Assembly: GCF_017813395.1 (NCBI RefSeq)
Contig: NZ_JAGIZB010000011.1
Location: forward strand, 62,001-126,000
Direction of reading: 5' to 3'
Origin: Pararoseomonas baculiformis
GTDB lineage: Bacteria > Pseudomonadota > Alphaproteobacteria > Acetobacterales > Acetobacteraceae
DNA length: 64,000 bases
This document shows positions 16,986 through 25,869 of the stretch, one piece after another. The translations under genes and the position numbers were made by a program. The stretch's first letter is position 1; every line of letters begins with the position of its first letter. The notes under the pieces are model-generated. The model was not told the origin of the DNA. It did not search any database and saw nothing but the letters and a program-made list of their open reading frames with translations.

Positions 16986-17848
16986 CGCCCGGACCGGCGC
17001 AGCCAGCAGCCGCGAGCAAGGCCAAGAACTGGCGCGACCTTCGCAAGCGGGCGCTGTCCGCCCTCGTGCTTGGCCCCGCCGCCCTGCTCTGCGTCTGGCT
17101 CGGGGCGAATGTCTATACGCTGCTTCTCGCCGCGGGGGCGGCGATCCTGACCTGGGAATGGGTGCGCCTCTGCGGCCTGCGCACCGCGAAGCTGCCGGGG
17201 GCCGGGGTTCCCGTTGCCGTCTTCCTGGCCGGGGCACTGGCCGTGGCGGAGCTGGCGCCCATTGCCTGGCTGGTTCTCGTCGCCGGCTTCCTCCTCACCT
17301 GGGCCTGGGCCGAGCGGCTGCGCGGGCGTGACAGGCCCGAGCAGCCGGCGCTGCGCCTTGCCCTGGGTGTCCTCTATATCGGCGTCGCCTTTCTCTGCCT
17401 GATCGAGCTGCGGCACGAGAACGAGGCAGGCCGGGCCAATCTCATCTTCCTGCTCCTCGTTGTTTGGGCCAGCGACATCGGCGCCTATCTCGCCGGGCGT
17501 GCGTTCGGAGGCCCGCTGCTCTGGCCGCAGGTATCCCCGGCCAAGACCTGGAGCGGCGCCATGGGCGGCCTACTCCTCGCCATGGCGGTAGGGGGCTTCG
17601 CCGCGGTCCAGCTGGCCCCTGGCAGCCCGTTGCGGGCAGCGGCGGCGGCGGCGGTGCTGGCCGTCGCCACCCAGTCGGGCGATCTGCTCGAATCCGCCAT
17701 CAAGCGCCACTTCAAGGTGAAGGACACCTCCAGCCTCATCCCCGGCCATGGTGGGCTGCTGGACCGGCTGGACGGGCTGCTGGCTGCCGCGCCGGCCGCC
17801 ATGATCCTGGCTCTGCTCATCGGTTACGGCGGCGCCCTTTGGCGCTGA
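16982..17848 (+). CDS. cdsA: Phosphatidate cytidylyltransferase
   Basis: Integral membrane enzyme forming CDP-diacylglycerol from phosphatidic acid and CTP. It is highly hydrophobic with about seven to eight membrane helices after a basic N-terminus. The PROSITE-type CdsA signature is complete near the C-terminus: S-AIKRHFKVKD, then SLIPGHGGLLDRLDG, preceded by SPAKTWSGAMGG. 288 residues. It is coupled to uppS by ATGA and lies 18 bases before dxr. Confidence 0.95.
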   Translation: MTPGPAQPAAASKAKNWRDLRKRALSALVLGPAALLCVWLGANVYTLLLAAGAAILTWEWVRLCGLRTAKLPGAGVPVAVFLAGALAVAELAPIAWLVLVAGFLLTWAWAERLRGRDRPEQPALRLALGVLYIGVAFLCLIELRHENEAGRANLIFLLLVVWASDIGAYLAGRAFGGPLLWPQVSPAKTWSGAMGGLLLAMAVGGFAAVQLAPGSPLRAAAAAAVLAVATQSGDLLESAIKRHFKVKDTSSLIPGHGGLLDRLDGLLAAAPAAMILALLIGYGGALWR

Positions 17849-17866
17849 TCCACTGGTGCCCCTGAC

Positions 17867-19033
17867 ATGACCCGAAGCATCACTATCCTCGGCGCCACCG
17901 GCTCGGTGGGGCGCAGCACCATCGCGCTTCTCGAAGCCGCGCCGGAGGGCGCCTTCTCCGTTGAGGCCCTGGTGGCTGGACGGGACGCTGCCGGGCTGGC
18001 CGCCGCCGCGCGCCGCCTGCGTGCCCGCATTGCCGTGCTGGCCGACCCCGCCGGGCTGCCCCCCCTTCGCGATGCCCTGGCCGGCAGCGGGATCGAGGCC
18101 GCGGCGGGCGAGGCGGCGGTGATCGAGGCCGCGTCCCGTCCGGTGGACTGGACCATGGCGGCCATTGTCGGTGCCGCGGGGCTGGGCCCGACCCTGGCCT
18201 CCCTGCGCCGTGGCGGCACGCTGGCGCTGGCCAACAAGGAGGCGCTTGTCTGCGCCGGCGAGATCGTGCTGGCCGAGGCACGGGCCGCCGGGGCCACCCT
18301 GCTTCCCGTCGATTCCGAGCACAACGCCATCTTCCAGGCGCTGGACGCGCGGGATCCCGCGATGGTGGAGCGCATCATCATCACCGCCTCCGGCGGCCCC
18401 TTCCGGACAGCCACCGAGGCGGAGATGCGGGCCGCGACGCCGGAGCAGGCGGTGCGCCACCCCGTCTGGTCCATGGGCGCGAAGATCAGCATCGACAGTG
18501 CCACCATGTTCAACAAGGGGCTGGAGTTGATCGAGGCAGCGCGCCTGTTTCCGGTGCCGGAGGAGCGGTTGGAGGTGCTGGTGCATCCCCAGTCCGCCGT
18601 GCATGGGCTGGTGCAATATGCCGACGGCTCGCTGCTGGCCCAGCTCGGCACCCCGGATATGCGCACCCCGATCGCCCACGCCCTGGCTTGGCCGGGGCGG
18701 ATGCAGGCCGATGTGCCGCGGCTGGACCTCGCCGCCCTGGGGCGCCTGGAGTTCCACGCGCCGGACGAGGCACGCTTTCCGGCGCTCCGCCTGGCGCGGG
18801 AGGCCTTGCGGGCGGGGCAGGGGGCCACCACCATCCTGAATGCGGCGAATGAGGTGGCGGTGGAACGGTTCCTGGCGCGCCGGCTCGGCTTCCTGGACAT
18901 TGCCGCGCTGGTCGAGGCGGTGATGGACCGGTTGGGCAACCCGTCCGTCCCGAGTCTCGACGCCGTTCTTGCCCTGGATGCCCAGGCGCGGGCGGAGGCC
19001 GGGCAGATCGCCGGGCAGCTGGCCGAAGCCTGA
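17867..19033 (+). CDS. dxr: 1-deoxy-D-xylulose 5-phosphate reductoisomerase
   Basis: First committed step of the MEP isoprenoid pathway (DXP to MEP, NADPH). The NADPH loop GATGSVGRSTIALL is at about 8-21; the metal and substrate motifs VDSEHNAIFQAL, ASGGPFR, WSMGAKISIDSATMFNKGLE and VHPQSAVHGLVQYADGS are all present. 388 residues is standard. It supplies precursors to the uppS product made nearby. rseP begins 39 bases downstream. Confidence 0.97.
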   Translation: MTRSITILGATGSVGRSTIALLEAAPEGAFSVEALVAGRDAAGLAAAARRLRARIAVLADPAGLPPLRDALAGSGIEAAAGEAAVIEAASRPVDWTMAAIVGAAGLGPTLASLRRGGTLALANKEALVCAGEIVLAEARAAGATLLPVDSEHNAIFQALDARDPAMVERIIITASGGPFRTATEAEMRAATPEQAVRHPVWSMGAKISIDSATMFNKGLELIEAARLFPVPEERLEVLVHPQSAVHGLVQYADGSLLAQLGTPDMRTPIAHALAWPGRMQADVPRLDLAALGRLEFHAPDEARFPALRLAREALRAGQGATTILNAANEVAVERFLARRLGFLDIAALVEAVMDRLGNPSVPSLDAVLALDAQARAEAGQIAGQLAEA

Positions 19034-19072
19034 CCCGCCGCTCAACCAAGCGCCCTGCACAGAGAGAATCAG

Positions 19073-20200
19073 GTGGACTTCCTCCCCGACCCCTTCCGCA
19101 CCATCCTCGCCTTCGTGGTGGTGCTGGGCGTTCTCGTCTTCTTCCATGAGCTCGGCCATTACGCGGCGGCGCGCTGGCGCGGGATCTTCGTCGAGAAGTT
19201 CTCCATTGGCTTCGGCCGCCCGATCGCGGCCTGGACGGACCGGCGCGGCACGGATTGGCAGATCGGGTGGCTGCCCCTGGGCGGCTACGTGAAGCTCTAT
19301 GGACAGGACGGAGCGGGGGACGTCACCGATTCGGCGGACGTTCCTCCCCGGCCGGACCCGCGCGGCCCGCGCTTTCACGACAAGCCGGTCGGGGATCGCG
19401 CCATCGTGGTGGCGGCCGGCCCGATCGCGAACTTCGTCCTCGCGGCCGTGCTTTTCTCCGCCCTTTTCATGGCGGTGGGCCGCCCTGTCGGGAACACCAC
19501 GGTGGCCTCGGTTGTCGAGGGAGGCGCGGCGCAGACCGCCGGCATCCTGCCGGGCGACCGGATCATGGCGCTGGACGGCACCAGCGTCAGCCGCTTCGAA
19601 CAGGTCCAGGCCTATATCCAGCCCCGCGCGGGGCAGCCGGTGCGCGTCACCCTGCAGCGCGACGGGCAGGAACTGACGGTGAGCACCACGCCGGCCTCGC
19701 GCCCAGGGCGGGGCGAGGGTGCGGCGCCCGTGGGCATGCTGGGGATCGGTGGGGGCGCGGCAAGCTATGAGCGCACGGATCCGCTCACGGCGATCTGGGG
19801 CGGGGTAGCCTATACGGCCGATGTCACCGTGCAGACCCTGGGCGGGATCTGGCAGATGATCACGGGGCAGCGCGGCACCGAGGAAATCGGCGGTCCGTTG
19901 CGCATCGCCCAGCTTTCCGGGCAGGTGGCCAGCTTGGGCTTCGCGAACCTCGTCACCTTTATGGCCGTGCTGTCCGTGAACCTGGCCCTGATCAACCTTT
20001 TCCCCATCCCCGTGCTGGATGGCGGGCACCTGGTCTTCTATGCGCTGGAGGCGATCCGGGGCCGTCCGCTGCCGCCGCGGGCCGTGGAATATGGTTTCCG
20101 CGCCGGGCTGGCCGTGCTCGCCACGCTTTTCGTCTTCGCGACCTGGAACGACCTGGCCAGCTTCGGGCTGTTCCGCTGGGTGCAGGGGCTCTTCAGCTGA
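19073..20200 (+). CDS. rseP: Site-2 protease RseP (intramembrane zinc metalloprotease)
   Basis: Inner-membrane protease that cleaves anti-sigma factors and remnant signal peptides. The zinc motif HELGH is at residues 25-29 in the first helix, the PDZ domain (VEGGAAQTAGILPGDRIMALDG) covers about 140-215, and the third ligand lies in NLFPIPVLDGGHL near 315, with four membrane helices in all. 375 residues; one PDZ domain is visible, as in many alphaproteobacterial forms. It starts with GTG preceded by AGAGAGAATCAG. The dxr-rseP-bamA order is conserved. Confidence 0.95.
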   Translation: MDFLPDPFRTILAFVVVLGVLVFFHELGHYAAARWRGIFVEKFSIGFGRPIAAWTDRRGTDWQIGWLPLGGYVKLYGQDGAGDVTDSADVPPRPDPRGPRFHDKPVGDRAIVVAAGPIANFVLAAVLFSALFMAVGRPVGNTTVASVVEGGAAQTAGILPGDRIMALDGTSVSRFEQVQAYIQPRAGQPVRVTLQRDGQELTVSTTPASRPGRGEGAAPVGMLGIGGGAASYERTDPLTAIWGGVAYTADVTVQTLGGIWQMITGQRGTEEIGGPLRIAQLSGQVASLGFANLVTFMAVLSVNLALINLFPIPVLDGGHLVFYALEAIRGRPLPPRAVEYGFRAGLAVLATLFVFATWNDLASFGLFRWVQGLFS

Positions 20201-20248
20201 AGAGCATGGATTTTTTCGCTTTCGCGCCAGAGCCCTGGGCGTGAAACT

Positions 20249-20300
20249 TTCGCGGGGGTGGCAACACACGGTGCTTGCCGCTAGGTTGCGCCCCCGCGAA
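20249..20300 (+). promoter_or_regulatory. Long inverted repeat in the bamA leader
   Basis: TTCGCGGGGG-TG-GCAAC (20249-20265) pairs with GTTGC-G-CCCCCGCGAA (20285-20300): 15 pairs interrupted by a small internal loop, with a 19-base loop. It sits between rseP and bamA, ending 28 bases before the bamA start, and has no T-run. It could end rseP transcripts or control bamA expression. Confidence 0.5.
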
Positions 20301-20327
20301 CCGGAACAGCCGGCACAGGATCACGCC

Positions 20328-22664
20328 TTGCACGCCTCGCCTTTCTCCCGGGCCCTTCTGCTGGCCGCCACCTGCCTCGTGCCTGTGACGGTTTCCGTCG
20401 CCGAGGCCCAGACGCGCAGACCCGCGGCCCAGCGCCCCGCCGCCGCGCGCCCTGCCTCCGGCACGGTCCAGGGCATCGACGTCCAGGGCAACCAGCGCAT
20501 CGAGGCGGAGACCATCCGCTCCTACATGCTGCTGCAGCCCGGGGACGCCTTCGAGGAGGATCGGCTCGACCGCTCCCTCCGAACCCTCTTCGCCACCGGC
20601 CTGTTCCGGGACGTGCGTGTCGCCCGCCAGGGGGACCGCATCCTGGTGCAGGTGGAGGAGAACCCGATCGTCAACCGGGTCGCCTTCGAGGGGAACAGCA
20701 AGCTGAGCGACGACGTGCTGCGCAACGAGACGCAGCTCCGCTCCCGCTCGGTCTTCACCGCCCAGGCAGCGCAGGCCGACCGGTCCCGCCTGCTGGAGAT
20801 CTATGCCCGCCGCGGCCGGCTCTCGGCGACGGTGGAGCCGAAGATCATCCAGCTCGACCAGAACCGGGTGGATGTCGTCTATGAGGTCCGCGAGGGCGAT
20901 GTCGCGCTGGTCAGCCGCATCAACTTCGTCGGCAACCGCTCCATCTCGGATAGCCGGCTCAAGGAGATCGTCGCGACGCGCGAGGCGGCCTGGTACCGCC
21001 CCTTCAGCAGCAGCGACACCTATGAGCCGGAGCGCCTGAACTTCGACCGCGAGCTGCTGCGCCGCTTCTATCTCCGCCAGGGCTATGCGGATGTGAACGT
21101 GACGAGCGCGACCGCCGAGCTGGCGCCGGACCGGACGGGCTTCTTCGTCACCTATACGATCGACGAGGGCCGCCGCTATCGCCTGGGCAAGGTGGAGACC
21201 ACCTCCGCCCTGCGCAACGTCACCGCCGAGCAGCTCCGCCGCGAGGTCGAAATCTCCTCGGGCGACTGGTACGATGGCGAGGCCGTGGAGCGCGTCTCCG
21301 AGGCCATGTCCGACCGCGCCAACCAGCTCGGCGCACCCTTCGTCGAGGTGACGCCGCGCATCGTCCGCAACACCGAGGCGGGCACGGTGGACATCACCTT
21401 CGAGGTGAAGGAGGGCAACCGCCTTTATGTCGAGCGCATCGACATCTCGGGCAATGTCCGCACCCAGGACCGGGTGATCCGGCGCGAGTTCCGCATCGCC
21501 GAGGGTGATGCCTTCAACGCCGCCCAGGTGCGCCGTTCACGCCAGCGCATCCGCAATCTCGGCTACTTCAACGACGCGACCATCTCCACCACCCCCGGCT
21601 CCACCCCGGACCGCGTGGTGCTGGGCGCCAATGTGAGCGAGCGTGCCACGGGCGAGGTCTCGATCGGTGGCGGCTACTCCACGGATGCGGGCGCGCTGGC
21701 CGATCTGGGCCTGCGCGAGCGCAACCTGCTGGGCACGGGCATCGATGCACGCATCAACGGCGTGATCGCGCAGCGGCGCAGCCAGCTCGACCTCTCCGTG
21801 ACGGACCCGTCCTTCCTGGACCGCAACCTCGCGGTCGGCGCGGACATCTTCTACATCAACCGCGACCTGCTGGATTATTCGGGCTACCGCGAGCGCCGCT
21901 ACGGCTTCGCGCTGCGCGCCGGCTACGAGTTCAACGAGTATCTGCGCCAGTCCTGGTCCTACACTCTGTCGAACCGCAACATCTTCGATGTTAATCCGAA
22001 CGCCTCGCGCTACATCCTGGAGCAGCGCGGCGAGACGCTGCTTTCGCAGATCGGCCAGACCCTCACCTATGACCGGCGCGACAGCCGGCTGGACCCGCGC
22101 ACCGGCTACCTGATCCGGCTGGGCACGGACTTCGCCGGCCTTGGCGGCGACGTGCAGTATGTGCGCGGCCGGCTGGACGGCGCCTACTACATTCCCTTCG
22201 AGCGGCTCCTGGGTGATCCGGCCTATGTGCTCGCGATCCAGGGCTCGATCGGCTACCTGGAGCCCTTCGGCGGGAAGGACGAGCGGATCGTCGACCGCTT
22301 CTTCCTGGGCGGCGAGAACCTGCGCGGCTTCGAGACCGCGGGCGCTGGCCCGCGCGACACGACCACGCGCGACAGCCTTGGCGGCCGCTTCCTCTATACC
22401 CAGACCACCGAGTTCCGCTTCCCGCTTCCCCTTCCCGACGAGATCGGCCTGAGCGGCCGGGCCTTCGTGGATGTCGGCGGGCTGAGCGGCTCCTCCTCTG
22501 GTCCGGGTATCGTGGATGACTCCTCGCCCCGCGTCGGCGCCGGCGTGGGCGTTTCCTGGCGCAGCCCCTTCGGGCTCATCAACCTGGACTTCGCGCAGGC
22601 CGTCGTGAAGAAGTCCTACGACGAGACGCAGTTCTTCCGCTTCGGCTTCGGCACGCGGTTCTGA
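20328..22664 (+). CDS. bamA: Outer membrane protein assembly factor BamA
   Basis: Central Omp85 component that folds beta-barrels into the outer membrane. A signal peptide (about 1-28, ending AEAQ) leads into five POTRA repeats (about 45-430, e.g. GIDVQGNQRIEAETIRSYM) and a C-terminal 16-strand barrel. The L6 motif is GENLRGFE and the protein ends in aromatic FRFGFGTRF, as outer-membrane barrels do. The start was set at TTG 20328, seven bases after AGGA, because it alone yields a proper signal peptide; the only upstream ATG lies inside rseP. 778 residues. Confidence 0.95.
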   Translation: MHASPFSRALLLAATCLVPVTVSVAEAQTRRPAAQRPAAARPASGTVQGIDVQGNQRIEAETIRSYMLLQPGDAFEEDRLDRSLRTLFATGLFRDVRVARQGDRILVQVEENPIVNRVAFEGNSKLSDDVLRNETQLRSRSVFTAQAAQADRSRLLEIYARRGRLSATVEPKIIQLDQNRVDVVYEVREGDVALVSRINFVGNRSISDSRLKEIVATREAAWYRPFSSSDTYEPERLNFDRELLRRFYLRQGYADVNVTSATAELAPDRTGFFVTYTIDEGRRYRLGKVETTSALRNVTAEQLRREVEISSGDWYDGEAVERVSEAMSDRANQLGAPFVEVTPRIVRNTEAGTVDITFEVKEGNRLYVERIDISGNVRTQDRVIRREFRIAEGDAFNAAQVRRSRQRIRNLGYFNDATISTTPGSTPDRVVLGANVSERATGEVSIGGGYSTDAGALADLGLRERNLLGTGIDARINGVIAQRRSQLDLSVTDPSFLDRNLAVGADIFYINRDLLDYSGYRERRYGFALRAGYEFNEYLRQSWSYTLSNRNIFDVNPNASRYILEQRGETLLSQIGQTLTYDRRDSRLDPRTGYLIRLGTDFAGLGGDVQYVRGRLDGAYYIPFERLLGDPAYVLAIQGSIGYLEPFGGKDERIVDRFFLGGENLRGFETAGAGPRDTTTRDSLGGRFLYTQTTEFRFPLPLPDEIGLSGRAFVDVGGLSGSSSGPGIVDDSSPRVGAGVGVSWRSPFGLINLDFAQAVVKKSYDETQFFRFGFGTRF

Positions 22665-22687
22665 GAACGAAGAAGACTGGAGTTCGC

Positions 22688-23479
22688 ATGATGACCGCGC
22701 GTCCCGCGCTCGCCGCACTGGCGGCGCTCCTGATCCCGGCTGGCGCCGCGCTGGCCCAGTCCTCCGACCCCGGCTTCTTCATCCCGCCGCAGCAGGGTGG
22801 CGGCGCCCAGAGCCGCCCCGCTCAGGCGCAGCAGCCGCAACGCCCGCCGCAGCAGCCGCAGCGCCAGCAGCAGGGCCGCCCGACCGGCCCGAACCCCGCG
22901 CCGCTCCCCCCTGGCCAGCCGCCGCCGGCCGCGGTGATCGGCATCGTGGACGTGCCCGAGATCCAGCGGAACTCGACCGCCTTCAACAGCGTGCGCGATG
23001 AGATCGAGAAGCGGCGCCAGAAGCTGAACGAGGACCTGCAGCGCGAGCAGACCCGCTGGCGCGAGGAGCAGCAGAACCTCGCGAACCAGCGCGCCACGAT
23101 GAATCCCGATCAGCTGCGCCAGAAGGAGCGCGAGCTGCAGGAGCGCATCACGGACAGCCAGCGCGTCTTCCGCGACCGCTCCCGCGCGATCGAGCAGGTG
23201 GCCCAGGGCGCCCTGGGGGAGATCGAGCAGGCCATGGCGGTGGTGATCCGCCAGGTCGCGGCCAGCCGGAACGTGAACCTGGTGCTGCCGCGGCCGCTGG
23301 TGATCTTCAACGATGCGCCCTTCGACCTGACGGACGAGATCACCGCCCAGATCAACCGGGTGCTCCGCAACGTGAACATGCCGCCCGAAGGCCAGGCGCC
23401 GGCCCAGCCGGCCGCGCAGGGCGGCCAGGCGCCGGCACAGCGCCCGGCGCAGGCTCCGGCCCAGCAGCAGCGCCGCTAG
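22688..23479 (+). CDS. skp: OmpH/Skp family periplasmic chaperone
   Basis: Holds unfolded outer-membrane proteins in the periplasm for delivery to BamA, encoded just upstream. Signal peptide about 1-23 (ending ALAQ). The Skp core begins at about 80 (AAVIGIVDVPEIQRNSTAF) and has the long charged tentacle helices (about 95-170). Unusually for the family it has a Gln/Pro-rich stretch (about 38-75) before the core and an Ala/Pro/Gln tail after it, giving 263 residues against the usual 160-200. Two ATGs lie in tandem at the start; either could be used. Confidence 0.9.
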   Translation: MMTARPALAALAALLIPAGAALAQSSDPGFFIPPQQGGGAQSRPAQAQQPQRPPQQPQRQQQGRPTGPNPAPLPPGQPPPAAVIGIVDVPEIQRNSTAFNSVRDEIEKRRQKLNEDLQREQTRWREEQQNLANQRATMNPDQLRQKERELQERITDSQRVFRDRSRAIEQVAQGALGEIEQAMAVVIRQVAASRNVNLVLPRPLVIFNDAPFDLTDEITAQINRVLRNVNMPPEGQAPAQPAAQGGQAPAQRPAQAPAQQQRR

Positions 23480-23483
23480 GTCC

Positions 23484-24536
23484 GTGGCGGCGGATTCCCG
23501 CTTCCACGCCGTCGCCGGCCCCTTGCCGCTTGCGCGGATCGCGCAGGCCGGCGAGGTGACGGTGCCGGAGGGGGCGGGGGACCGCCTCTTCCGTGGCGTT
23601 GCCACCCTCCAGGCAGCCGGGCCGGAGGAAATCAGCTTCCTTGATGCGCGCCGCTGGCTGCCCGGCCTGAAGGAGAGCCGCGCCGGCGCGGTGGTGATCG
23701 CCCCCGAGAACCTGCATGCGGTTCCGGATGGGATGATCCCGCTGGTGTCGCCCATGCCGGTGCTGGCTTTCGCCCGGATCGCGGCGCTGCTCCATCCGCC
23801 GCCCGCGCCGGATGGCACCCGGCACCCGACCGCCGTGGTCGGGGAGGGCGCGTTGATTGGCGAGGGGTGCGAGATCGGCCCCTATGCCGTGGTCGAGGAT
23901 GGCGCGGTGCTCGGCCCGCGCTGCATCGTCGGGCCCTATGCACATATCGGCCGGAACGTCGTGTTCGGGGCGGAATGCCGAATCCTCTCGCATGTGACCG
24001 TGACCCACTGCATCGCCGGGGACCGGGTGACGTTGAACCCGGGATGCCGCATCGGCAGCGAGGGTTTCGGCTTCGCCACCACCCCGCGTGGCGAGCATGT
24101 CACCGTGCCGCAGCTCGGCCGGGTGATCCTGGGCGACGGGGTGGAGGTGGGCGCGAATGCCTGTATCGACCGGGGCTCGGGCAATGACACGGTTCTCGGC
24201 CCGGGAACGCGGCTGGATAACCTCGTGATGCTCGGGCACAACGTCCGGACCGGCCGGGGCAATGTCATCGTGGCCCAGGCGGGCATCGCCGGCTCCACCG
24301 CCCTGGGCGACTATGTGGTCGTGGCGGCGCAGGTCGGCATCAACGGGCATGTGACGATCGGAGACAAGGTCCGGATCGGTGCCCAGGCCGGCGTGATGTC
24401 GGATGTGCCGGCCGGCATGGAAGTGGTGGGCACCCCGGCCATCCCCGTGCGGGAGGCGATGCGATCCTTCGCGGCGATGCGGAAGCTGGGACAGTCCAAG
24501 GCCGCCAAGGCGGCGCAAGAGAAGACGAGCGATTGA
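23484..24536 (+). CDS. lpxD: UDP-3-O-(3-hydroxyacyl)glucosamine N-acyltransferase
   Basis: Third step of lipid A synthesis, adding the second hydroxyacyl chain from acyl-ACP. The N-terminal uridine-binding domain (about 1-105; ISFLDARRW) is followed by a left-handed beta-helix of hexapeptide repeats (about 110-320) containing LGHNVRTGRGNVIVAQ and GINGHVTIG with the conserved histidines, and a C-terminal helix. 350 residues. GTG start four bases after the skp stop. The next gene, fabZ, begins two bases after its stop. Confidence 0.95.
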   Translation: MAADSRFHAVAGPLPLARIAQAGEVTVPEGAGDRLFRGVATLQAAGPEEISFLDARRWLPGLKESRAGAVVIAPENLHAVPDGMIPLVSPMPVLAFARIAALLHPPPAPDGTRHPTAVVGEGALIGEGCEIGPYAVVEDGAVLGPRCIVGPYAHIGRNVVFGAECRILSHVTVTHCIAGDRVTLNPGCRIGSEGFGFATTPRGEHVTVPQLGRVILGDGVEVGANACIDRGSGNDTVLGPGTRLDNLVMLGHNVRTGRGNVIVAQAGIAGSTALGDYVVVAAQVGINGHVTIGDKVRIGAQAGVMSDVPAGMEVVGTPAIPVREAMRSFAAMRKLGQSKAAKAAQEKTSD

Positions 24537-24538
24537 GA

Positions 24539-25030
24539 ATGGCGGATAGCGAAGACAGGGCATCGCAGGGGGCGGCGGAGGGCGAGACTCGCGGCACGCT
24601 CGACATCGCCGGGATCATGGAGGCGATCCCCCATCGCTTTCCGTTCCTGCTGGTGGACCGGGTGGTGGACCTGATCCCGGGCGAGAGCTGCACGGGCATC
24701 AAGAACGTCTCGATCAACGAGCATGTCTTCCAGGGCCATTTCCCCCGCCATCCCGTCTTTCCCGGCGTGATGATCATCGAGAGCATGGCCCAGACGGCCG
24801 GCGTGCTGGTGGTGGAGACCCTCGGGCCGGATGCGCGGGGCAAGCTGGTCTATTTCATGTCCGTGGAGGGCGCGAAGTTTCGCAAGCCCGTGGTACCGGG
24901 CGACCAGATGCGGGTGCATGTGAAGAAGGAGCGCCAGCGCGGGAATGTGTGGAAGTTCTCCGCCGAGGCGAAGGTCGATGGCACGGTGGTGGCCGAGGCC
25001 ACCTATGCCGCGATGATCCTGGACAGCTGA
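24539..25030 (+). CDS. fabZ: 3-hydroxyacyl-ACP dehydratase FabZ
   Basis: Dehydrates 3-hydroxyacyl-ACP in fatty acid elongation, competing with LpxA/LpxD for the same substrate pool, hence its place in this cluster. Hot-dog fold with PHRFPFLLVDRV, the catalytic histidine in GHFPRHPVFPGV and the catalytic glutamate in IIESMAQTAG. 163 residues with a short charged N-terminal extension. ATG at 24539 was preferred over TTG at 24533. Confidence 0.95.
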   Translation: MADSEDRASQGAAEGETRGTLDIAGIMEAIPHRFPFLLVDRVVDLIPGESCTGIKNVSINEHVFQGHFPRHPVFPGVMIIESMAQTAGVLVVETLGPDARGKLVYFMSVEGAKFRKPVVPGDQMRVHVKKERQRGNVWKFSAEAKVDGTVVAEATYAAMILDS

Positions 25031-25032
25031 GC

Positions 25033-25851
25033 GTGCCGCAGATCCATCCCACGGCCATCGTGGAGGAAGGCGCGCGCATCGCCGGTTCCGTGGTCATCGG
25101 CCCCTATGCCACCGTGGGCGCCCAGGTCGTGCTCGACGAGGGTGTGCAGGTCGGCGCCCATGCGGTGCTGGACGGAGTGACCCATCTGGCCGAGGGCGTG
25201 CAGGTGCTGCCCTTCGCCTCGGTGGGCCTTCCGCCGCAGGACCTGAAATACAAGGGCGAGCCCACCCGGGTGGAGATCGGCCCGCGCAGCATCATCCGGG
25301 AGCACGCGACCGTGCACCGGGGAAGCGTGGGCGGCGAGGGCATCACCCGGCTCGGCGCCGATTGCCTCATCATGTGCGTCGCCCATGTCGGGCATGACTG
25401 CCAGCTCGAGGACAAGGTGATCCTCGCCAACAACGTCATGCTCGGCGGCCATGTCCATATCGGGGACAATGTCTTCGTGGGCGGCGGCACCGCCATCCAC
25501 CAGTCCGTCCGCATCGGCCGTCAGGCCGTGATCGGTGGGATGAGCGGGGTGGAGCGGGACGTCATCCCCTTCGGTTCGTGCATGGGCAACCGCGCCCGAC
25601 TGATCGGGCTGAACCTGATCGGGCTGAAGCGCCGCGGCTTCGGGCGCGAGGCGATCAACGCCCTGCGCGCGGCCTATCGCGGCCTTTTCCTGGGGCGCGG
25701 CACCTTTGAGGCGCGGATGGCGCTGGTGGCGCAGGACCAGGGTAGCCAGCCACAGGTGGCGGAGATCCTGGCCTTCATCGAGGCGGCGAGCCGCCGAGGC
25801 CTGATGCGCGCCGGTCGCCAGACCGACGACGCTGAGGCCGAAGCCGCCTGA
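25033..25851 (+). CDS. lpxA: UDP-N-acetylglucosamine acyltransferase
   Basis: First step of lipid A synthesis, O-acylating UDP-GlcNAc. Left-handed beta-helix of hexapeptide repeats beginning IHPTAIVEEGARIAG, with KYKGEPTRVEIG, REHATVHRGS and the catalytic-histidine segment CVAHVGHDC, ending in the helical RAYRGLF region. 272 residues. The GTG start at 25033, two bases after the fabZ stop, places the family N-terminus correctly; the upstream ATG frame lies within fabZ. Confidence 0.95.
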   Translation: MPQIHPTAIVEEGARIAGSVVIGPYATVGAQVVLDEGVQVGAHAVLDGVTHLAEGVQVLPFASVGLPPQDLKYKGEPTRVEIGPRSIIREHATVHRGSVGGEGITRLGADCLIMCVAHVGHDCQLEDKVILANNVMLGGHVHIGDNVFVGGGTAIHQSVRIGRQAVIGGMSGVERDVIPFGSCMGNRARLIGLNLIGLKRRGFGREAINALRAAYRGLFLGRGTFEARMALVAQDQGSQPQVAEILAFIEAASRRGLMRAGRQTDDAEAEAA

Positions 25852-25869
25852 GCCCATGGGCCTGACCCG

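Noticed and set aside
17570-20269. 899-codon minus-strand frame across dxr and rseP
   Set aside because: It covers two certain plus-strand genes, has no recognisable domain and reads as compositional noise.
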